Assembly: GCF_020742175.1 (NCBI RefSeq)
Contig: NZ_DYXM01000163.1
Span: forward strand, 1 to 16,272
Source of the DNA: Dietzia timorensis
GTDB taxonomy: Bacteria > Actinomycetota > Actinomycetes > Mycobacteriales > Mycobacteriaceae
DNA: 16,272 nucleotides
Reading direction: 5' to 3'
Shown here: positions 11,450 to 16,272 of the stretch, piece after piece
Layout of the letters: every line of letters starts with the position of its first letter
How positions within the stretch are numbered: position 1 is the first letter of the stretch
Translations under genes and position numbers: made by a program
Notes under the pieces: model-generated
Told to the model about the DNA's origin: nothing
Seen by the model: only the letters and a program-made list of their open reading frames with translations
Databases searched by the model: none

Positions 11450-14400
11450 TTAATTCCCTCCGGCTGCATTGTAGGCGTCGACGGCCTGCTGGAGCGCGTC
11501 GAGCGCCTTTCCAAGGTCGCCGAGGTCACCTCCGGATTGCGCGTCCTCGACTTGCTTCAGCGCATCTTCAAGCTGGCTCACCGCGCCTGCCTGGCCAGCG
11601 CTCGGCGACGGTGTCGTCGGCGCCGAGCCCTCGCTCGTGCCCGCGTCGCCCGAGCTCTCGTCGGCCGGACGCGTTTCGGTGTCCGTCGGCATCTCACCAT
11701 CGGCCGCCGTGCCCGTTTCGCGCGGCGAGGAGTCGATGTTCACCTGCTGCAGGGCCTCGTAGACCGAGCGCCCGTAGCCGACCTGATCGTCGTAGAACAT
11801 CATCACGCGCAGCAGGCGCGGGAAGCTGGTCTCCTCCCCGTCGCCGGTATTTCGCTGGGCATAGATCGGCACGACGTACATCACCGAGCCGTCATCGAGC
11901 GCGAGGGAAAGCATGTTGCCCTCGGTGATACGCGCGGTCTGCGTCCAGAGTCGACGATCCTCGGCCACACGCGGCGCACTGAGCATCGAGTTCTGCGCCT
12001 GCGTCGGACCGACGCGCGGTTCGGGTGATGGGCCCTGAGCGCGGACGGTGAGTTCGCCGTAGTTGCTCGGGTCCGAGCTGGCCGTCATGTGCGCGGCGAA
12101 AATCTCGCGCTGGAAGCCGCGGAATACCGACTGCAGCTGGAACGACGGCTTCCCCGTCTTCGGGTCTGCGGCCACCACGTAGCTCGAGGGCTGAGGCACG
12201 AAGTCGTCAGTCGCCTCGATGCCGCCGGTCGGCCCGTTGGTGTTCGTCGCGGACGCCGGGTTCTGCGGCGCGGTCGCGTTCTGCTGAGCCCGCTGGTCAC
12301 CGCGCGAGGACAGGTCCGCCGGGATCGACCAGAACGCGTCGTTGGTGAAGAACTGGCTCGGGTCCGACACGTGGTACTTGGCGATGAGCTGGCGCTGCGT
12401 GTTGAAAAGGTCCTCCGGGTAACGGACGTGGTCGAGCAGTTCTTCGCTCATCTCCGAATGCGGCTTGACCAGACCGGGGAAGGCCTTCGACCACGTCTTG
12501 AGAACGGGGTCGTTCTCGTCCATCTCGTAGAGGTCGACCGAGCCGTCGTAGGCATCGACGACGGCCTTGACCGAGTTCCTCGCGTAAGAAACCTCGTTCG
12601 TGCCGAGGACGGCCCCGGTGTTCGGGTCTCGGTCGGGCTCGCCGAGAGCGACGCGCTGACCGTACGGATAGGAATCGAGCGTCGTGTATCCGTCGACGAT
12701 CCACTTGACCCGGCCGTCGACGATCGTCGGGTACGTCTTCTCGTCTGTCGTCAGCCACGGCGCGACCTTCTCCACGCGTTCCATCGGATCTCGATCGAAG
12801 ACGACCTTCGAGTCGCCGTCGATGAGGTCGGAGAACAGGATGTTGCGTTCGGTGAAGCGCAGCGAGAATGCGAGCCGGTTGAGCAGCCCGCCGATCTGCA
12901 CCCCGCCGTCACCCGAGTAGGTGTAGCGCTCGGTATCGGTGTCGTACTCGCGCGGGTCGCCGGAGGCGTTGACGATCGCGTAGTCGTCGTCGACCGAGCC
13001 GACGAGAGGCCCGTAGTAGATACGCGGCTGCTCGACCTCCGCGGGCGCACTGGCGCCCTCGCGGCCGGTGACGTCGAGGCTCGTGTAGCTGGGGAAACCG
13101 CCGGAGTCGGAGCCGGCGTCATCGGCGAGCTCGTTGACGCGGTCGGCGGGGGCCATCACGAGGCCGGTTCCATGCGTGTAGACGGTGCGACGGTTGATCC
13201 AGTCCTGCTGGTTCTCGCGCAACGTATTCGGGTTGATCTCGCGCGCGCCGACGACGTAGTCCTGCATTTCGCCGTCGACGTTATAGCGATCGATGGACAG
13301 CTCTTCCGGGAAGCCGAAGAAATTTCGAAGCTGCTGTTGCTGCGTGAACGTGGGGCTCAGAACCGTCGGGTCAAGCACGCGAATGTTCTCCAGCGTGGCG
13401 TTGGTCTTCGACGCTTCCTTCGGATCGGCTGCCGGTTGGCCCCAGTCGTACTCGTAATTGACCTTGTCCGGCCCGACCCCGAAGGCATCGCGCGTGGCCG
13501 CGATATTGCGTTCGATGTACTCACGTTCCTTCTCGGCGCGGTTCGGGTTGACCGAGAATTGCTCGACGAGCAGCGGGTAGGCCGAGCCGACGACGCCGGC
13601 GGAGAAGATGAGCAGGACCGTCGCGATCGCCGGGATGCGCAGATCCTTGAACACGACGACCGCGAAGAAGGCGATGGCGCACAGGATCGACACGGCGAAC
13701 AGGAAGATCTTCGCGGGCATTACCGCGTTGACGTCGGTGTATCCAGCACCCGTGAAGGTCTGCCCCTCCGAGTACATCAGCTCGTATCGGTCGAACCAGT
13801 ACGCGACGGCCTTGGCGAGCACGAACATCCCCGCGAGAATCGCGAGCTGGATTCGCGCGGCCTTGGAGAACACCCCGTCCTTCGCTCCGATTCGGATTCC
13901 GCCGAAGACGTAATGAGTGAGCGCGCCCGTGAGCAGGGCGAGCACGATAAGCACCATCACCCACGTGAGCACGAACCGCCAGAACCCCAGCTGGAAGGCG
14001 TAGAAGGAGATGTCCATTCCGAACTGCGGGTCGGTCACGCCGAACGGCGTCGAATTGAAGAACGCGATCACCGTCTGCCACTCGGACTGGGCGAACAGTC
14101 CCGCAAGCAGCCCGATCAGCACCGGCGGCACGGCGAGCATCCACTTACTTCCCGACTCGACGGCGTTCTGGTAACGCGCCAGCGCCTCCTGCCCTGGTCC
14201 GCGCACGAGCACCGGCCGCTTCCGGTAGGCGATCGTCGCCGAACCGATCATCGCCGCGGCGACGAGGATCGCGACGACGAAGAACAGCGCGATCCGCGTA
14301 AGGATCTCCGTTCGGAACACCTGGGTCGCGTCAAGCGAACCGAACCACAGAAATTCTGTGTAGGTGTTGTTCAGGCGGGGCACAACCTGAATGAGCACCA

Positions 14401-14506
14401 GGAGCGCGACGACAACGCCGAGAATCGTCTTGGACCGTCCGGTGAGCGGAGCACCCTGGCGGGGGCCGACGGGTCCGCGTGGCTGGTCAGTATTACCGAA
14501 TCGCAA
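11450..14506 (-). CDS. UPF0182-family large membrane protein
   Basis: A 1018-residue protein of the actinobacterial UPF0182 family (M. tuberculosis Rv3193c-like). The N-terminal third has about seven membrane helices: roughly residues 27-44, 70-94, 122-142, 177-205, 220-240, 268-295 and 297-317. Characteristic stretches include LNNTYTEFLWF, YWFDRYELMYSEGQTF and PNRAEKEREYIERNI. Residues from about 340 to 900 form a large extracytoplasmic domain (for example DPTVLSPTFTQQQQLRNFFG). The C-terminus is an acidic, Thr/Ser/Gly-rich linker (ETGTAADGEMPTDTETRPAD) followed by a short helical tail. The start codon is TTG, supported by AGAAGGG 7 nt upstream. The molecular role of the family is not established. 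It follows the PDZ-Lon protease gene by 142 nt on the same strand, an order conserved in mycobacteria. Confidence 0.92.
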   Translation of the reverse strand: MRFGNTDQPRGPVGPRQGAPLTGRSKTILGVVVALLVLIQVVPRLNNTYTEFLWFGSLDATQVFRTEILTRIALFFVVAILVAAAMIGSATIAYRKRPVLVRGPGQEALARYQNAVESGSKWMLAVPPVLIGLLAGLFAQSEWQTVIAFFNSTPFGVTDPQFGMDISFYAFQLGFWRFVLTWVMVLIVLALLTGALTHYVFGGIRIGAKDGVFSKAARIQLAILAGMFVLAKAVAYWFDRYELMYSEGQTFTGAGYTDVNAVMPAKIFLFAVSILCAIAFFAVVVFKDLRIPAIATVLLIFSAGVVGSAYPLLVEQFSVNPNRAEKEREYIERNIAATRDAFGVGPDKVNYEYDWGQPAADPKEASKTNATLENIRVLDPTVLSPTFTQQQQLRNFFGFPEELSIDRYNVDGEMQDYVVGAREINPNTLRENQQDWINRRTVYTHGTGLVMAPADRVNELADDAGSDSGGFPSYTSLDVTGREGASAPAEVEQPRIYYGPLVGSVDDDYAIVNASGDPREYDTDTERYTYSGDGGVQIGGLLNRLAFSLRFTERNILFSDLIDGDSKVVFDRDPMERVEKVAPWLTTDEKTYPTIVDGRVKWIVDGYTTLDSYPYGQRVALGEPDRDPNTGAVLGTNEVSYARNSVKAVVDAYDGSVDLYEMDENDPVLKTWSKAFPGLVKPHSEMSEELLDHVRYPEDLFNTQRQLIAKYHVSDPSQFFTNDAFWSIPADLSSRGDQRAQQNATAPQNPASATNTNGPTGGIEATDDFVPQPSSYVVAADPKTGKPSFQLQSVFRGFQREIFAAHMTASSDPSNYGELTVRAQGPSPEPRVGPTQAQNSMLSAPRVAEDRRLWTQTARITEGNMLSLALDDGSVMYVVPIYAQRNTGDGEETSFPRLLRVMMFYDDQVGYGRSVYEALQQVNIDSSPRETGTAADGEMPTDTETRPADESSGDAGTSEGSAPTTPSPSAGQAGAVSQLEDALKQVEDAQSGGDLGDLGKALDALQQAVDAYNAAGGN

Positions 14507-14513
14507 GGGCGAT

Positions 14514-14520
14514 CCCTTCT
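14514..14520 (-). promoter_or_regulatory. Shine-Dalgarno that supports the TTG start of the UPF0182 gene
   Basis: AGAAGGG lies 7 nt before the TTG at 14506 on the minus strand. No in-frame ATG or GTG offers an equally good start before the first membrane helix, so the unusual TTG is preferred. Confidence 0.6.
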
Positions 14521-14531
14521 CAAGAGCAAGC

Positions 14532-14564
14532 CGGGCCCCGGGTACGCGGCAGCGCCCAGGCCCG
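14532..14564 (-). repeat. GC-rich inverted repeat in the UPF0182 leader
   Basis: CGGGCC (14532-14537) pairs with GGCCCG (14559-14564), and an inner GGG (14540-14542) with CCC (14555-14557). The hairpin sits 12 nt beyond the Shine-Dalgarno, between the PDZ-Lon gene and UPF0182. It could attenuate read-through or stabilise the leader; it lacks a U-tract. Confidence 0.4.
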
Positions 14565-14648
14565 AAGGTACAACGTGAGATTCACTTTACGCAGCGAACC
14601 GATCTCCGCGCCGTGTGCATTAAGCAAGCGCCCCCGACCCAGGCGGCA

Positions 14649-15824
14649 CTACCCCGTCGTACAGGCCTGCGGCTCGCGGCCGGAGTTGAGTGCGTCCAGC
14701 GCGTCTACCGCGTCGTCGAGCGTGCCGACCTTCACCAGGTCGATCCCCTCCGGCGGATCCGTCAATGCCTCGGCGCAGTTTTTGGCCGGCACGAGGAACG
14801 CTGTCGCTCCGTCTTCATGCGCGGCTACGATCTTGTGACGGATCCCGCCGATGGGCCCGACCTCACCGTCGCCGTCGATCTCGCCGGTCCCGGCGATGTG
14901 CTTGCCGCCGGTGAGCTCCCCAGGGCTGAGCTTGTCGACGATCGCGAGCGCGAACATCAGCCCTGCGCTGGGACCGCCGACCGAATCGTCGAGGTTGATC
15001 TTCACGTTCGTCCCGTTCGCTGGCAGGTCCCCGACCATAACGCCCAGGTAGCCCTGATCCGGTTCCGTGCCCTCCTCGGGGTCGCCCGGGGTGAGCTTCA
15101 CCGTTTCTTCCATCCGCTTGGCATCACCGGAACCCGGCTGCGCGCCACCACCACTGGATGACGGCGTAGGGCGCTCGAATTCCACGTCGAGCTCGTCTCC
15201 GGGCCGCTTCGCCGAGACGTACTCGACCAGCGCGTTCGAATCGGCGATCTTTTTGCCGTCGATCGTGAGAATGCGGTCGCCTTCTTCGAGGAGCCCGTCG
15301 GCCGCGCCGCCTTCAACTATGCCGCGCACTGTTGGCACCATCGGCAGATCCAGGTGGCGGAACGCCGCTGCGGCTGCGGAGTTCTCCGAGCCGACCATGA
15401 GCTGCGCGTTTTGCTTGTCGACTTGCTCCTGAGTGCGGTCGGGCGGGAACACCTGATCGCGCGGGACGACCGTCTGCTTCGGGTCGAGCCACAGCGTGAG
15501 AGCATCGGCGAAGCGCAGATTCTGGTGCACGGCGACGGTGGTCATATCGAGTACGCCCTCGGTCGAATCCGGCTCCGCGCCTGTGATCTCGACGATGGGC
15601 CTCGCAACGGTGTCCTCATCGCCTTCCTCGCTGCCCGGCGCCGTACCCCCGGCGCCTCCCATCGGGTCGTCGACCGAGCCTTCGGGCACCTCGACGGACC
15701 CGAGCGTGTCGAATACCGGGCCGGGCCCCATCGCGACGAGGGGAACGCGAACGGTGAACGAGGCCACGACAGCGAGGGCCAGGGTCACCAAAACGACCAG
15801 GAGGGTGCTGATTCTGCGGCTCAC
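14649..15824 (-). CDS. Membrane-anchored PDZ domain / Lon-type (S16) serine protease
   Basis: A 391-residue protein with one N-terminal membrane anchor (residues 6-24, STLLVVLVTLALAVVASF), then VPLVAMGPGPVFDTLG, a PDZ domain at about 150-220 (GIVEGGAADGLLEEGDRILTIDG) and a Lon proteolytic domain at about 260-385. The catalytic dyad is Ser286 in GGPSAGLMFALAI and Lys331 in GGIRHKIVAA. It resembles M. tuberculosis Rv3194c. Expected location is the outer face of the membrane. The GTG at 15824 is preferred over an in-frame TTG at 15854: it gives VSRRISTLLV, like the start I recall for Rv3194c, and has TAGGCT 7 nt upstream. Two linkers look longer than in mycobacteria: acidic residues at about 45-72 and a Ser/Gly-rich stretch at about 218-236. 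The substrate is unknown. Confidence 0.92.
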   Translation of the reverse strand: MSRRISTLLVVLVTLALAVVASFTVRVPLVAMGPGPVFDTLGSVEVPEGSVDDPMGGAGGTAPGSEEGDEDTVARPIVEITGAEPDSTEGVLDMTTVAVHQNLRFADALTLWLDPKQTVVPRDQVFPPDRTQEQVDKQNAQLMVGSENSAAAAAFRHLDLPMVPTVRGIVEGGAADGLLEEGDRILTIDGKKIADSNALVEYVSAKRPGDELDVEFERPTPSSSGGGAQPGSGDAKRMEETVKLTPGDPEEGTEPDQGYLGVMVGDLPANGTNVKINLDDSVGGPSAGLMFALAIVDKLSPGELTGGKHIAGTGEIDGDGEVGPIGGIRHKIVAAHEDGATAFLVPAKNCAEALTDPPEGIDLVKVGTLDDAVDALDALNSGREPQACTTG

Positions 15825-15831
15825 GCGGACC

Positions 15832-15837
15832 AGCCTA
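15832..15837 (-). promoter_or_regulatory. Candidate -10 box for the PDZ-Lon gene (leaderless type)
   Basis: On the minus strand TAGGCT is 7 nt before the GTG at 15824. This agrees with the homology-based start choice, and no Shine-Dalgarno is present. Confidence 0.5.
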
Positions 15838-15960
15838 TCGACCCGTCCGGACAATCCCGCGCTTTGCCGCCGGATTTTCTCGCCGATTCATCAGGTATTC
15901 CCAGTTACGCCCAGCGCGAACAGACCCCCTGGGGCGGTGCTTTCGCACCCCGTAGTTCGG

Positions 15961-15966
15961 TAGCGT
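15961..15966 (+). promoter_or_regulatory. Candidate -10 box for the DUF2342 metalloprotease gene (leaderless type)
   Basis: TAGCGT is 6 nt before the ATG at 15973, with no Shine-Dalgarno. It is the same hexamer as at 1433-1438. Confidence 0.5.
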
Positions 15967-15972
15967 GGTGGC

Positions 15973-16272
15973 ATGAACCAGCCCTTCGGATTTTCAGCTT
16001 CTTCAGGCGACGACGGTGAGGACTCGTCTGGAAAGGGCAACGACAAGAACAACGGCAACGGCGGCAGCGGCGATAGCGGCAACGGCGGCCAGCAGCCCGG
16101 CGGTTTCGGCTTCGGCTTCGGATTCCCCGGCGCCGGCGGGCCCGGCGGTTCCGGCGGCGGCGCCGGAGGACAGCAGTCGCCCGGTGGATTCGGCGGGGAT
16201 CTCGGCGCGATCCTCAATCAGTTCGGCCAGATGCTCGGCTCCATGGGCACGGCGATGAACCAGTCCACGGAC
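15973..16272 (+). CDS. Zinc-dependent metalloprotease, DUF2342 type, N-terminal fragment
   Basis: Only the first 100 residues are in the window; the frame is open to the right edge. The protein begins MNQPFGFSASSGDDGED, continues through a Gly/Asn/Gln-rich low-complexity stretch (about residues 20-75) with FGFGFGFPGAGG, and reaches a more ordered region GGDLGAILNQFGQMLGSMG. The catalytic zinc motif would lie outside the window, so the enzyme call rests on context and N-terminal style: in mycobacteria the gene divergent from UPF0182/PDZ-Lon (Rv3195) encodes a DUF2342-type zinc metalloprotease with a similar MNDxPFGFS-like beginning, from memory. It is divergent from the PDZ-Lon gene with a 148-nt intergenic region. 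Alternative: an unrelated Gly-rich protein. Confidence 0.7.
   Translation, partial: MNQPFGFSASSGDDGEDSSGKGNDKNNGNGGSGDSGNGGQQPGGFGFGFGFPGAGGPGGSGGGAGGQQSPGGFGGDLGAILNQFGQMLGSMGTAMNQSTD

Noticed and set aside
12089..14578. An 829-residue plus-strand open frame opposite UPF0182
   Set aside because: Low-complexity Arg/Glu/Asp/His composition, no domain, and it mirrors a well-supported gene.

Overview
The window is a high-GC actinobacterial chromosome segment, most likely from a mycolic-acid bacterium (Mycobacteriales/Corynebacteriales). Gene content supports this: a prfB/MscS-type pair, a FadE24-FadE23 acyl-CoA dehydrogenase pair, an Rpf-type muralytic enzyme, a mycofactocin-coupled short-chain dehydrogenase, and a UPF0182 / PDZ-Lon protease / DUF2342 metalloprotease cluster. 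The genus cannot be fixed from sequence alone. A C. glutamicum-like species is unlikely because the FadE pair is present. I see no insertion sequence, prophage, CRISPR array or obvious foreign island.

Left part (1-5051): the start of an MscS-like channel gene and prfB run leftward. An inositol-monophosphatase-family gene diverges from prfB and is followed by fadE24 and fadE23 in one operon that ends in a strong hairpin. Middle part (5052-8720): a gene-free stretch between two hairpins, a secreted trypsin-like protease (-), a mycofactocin-coupled SDR (-), a small secreted Rpf-domain protein (-) and a VOC-fold protein (+). Right-middle (8680-11450): a POT peptide transporter (-), a divergent SAM methyltransferase (+) and the initiator tRNA-fMet (-). 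Right part (11450-16272): a 1018-residue UPF0182 membrane protein and a PDZ-Lon protease run leftward, and a DUF2342-type metalloprotease starts rightward and leaves the window.

From memory, the outer genes match the order and orientation of M. tuberculosis Rv3105c (prfB), Rv3139-Rv3140 (fadE24-fadE23) and Rv3193c-Rv3194c-Rv3195. The genes in between differ, so the window looks like a conserved scaffold with a lineage-specific middle.

No dramatic new system is evident. The observations most worth checking are: (i) a repeated start architecture in which six or seven genes have a TANNNT-type -10 box 6-8 nt before the start codon and no Shine-Dalgarno, suggesting leaderless transcripts, while the other genes mostly have ribosome binding sites; (ii) the poorly characterised UPF0182/PDZ-Lon/DUF2342 envelope-proteolysis neighbourhood; (iii) an MtrA-like direct repeat upstream of the Rpf gene and two CRP/GlxR-like palindromes upstream of the SDR and VOC genes.
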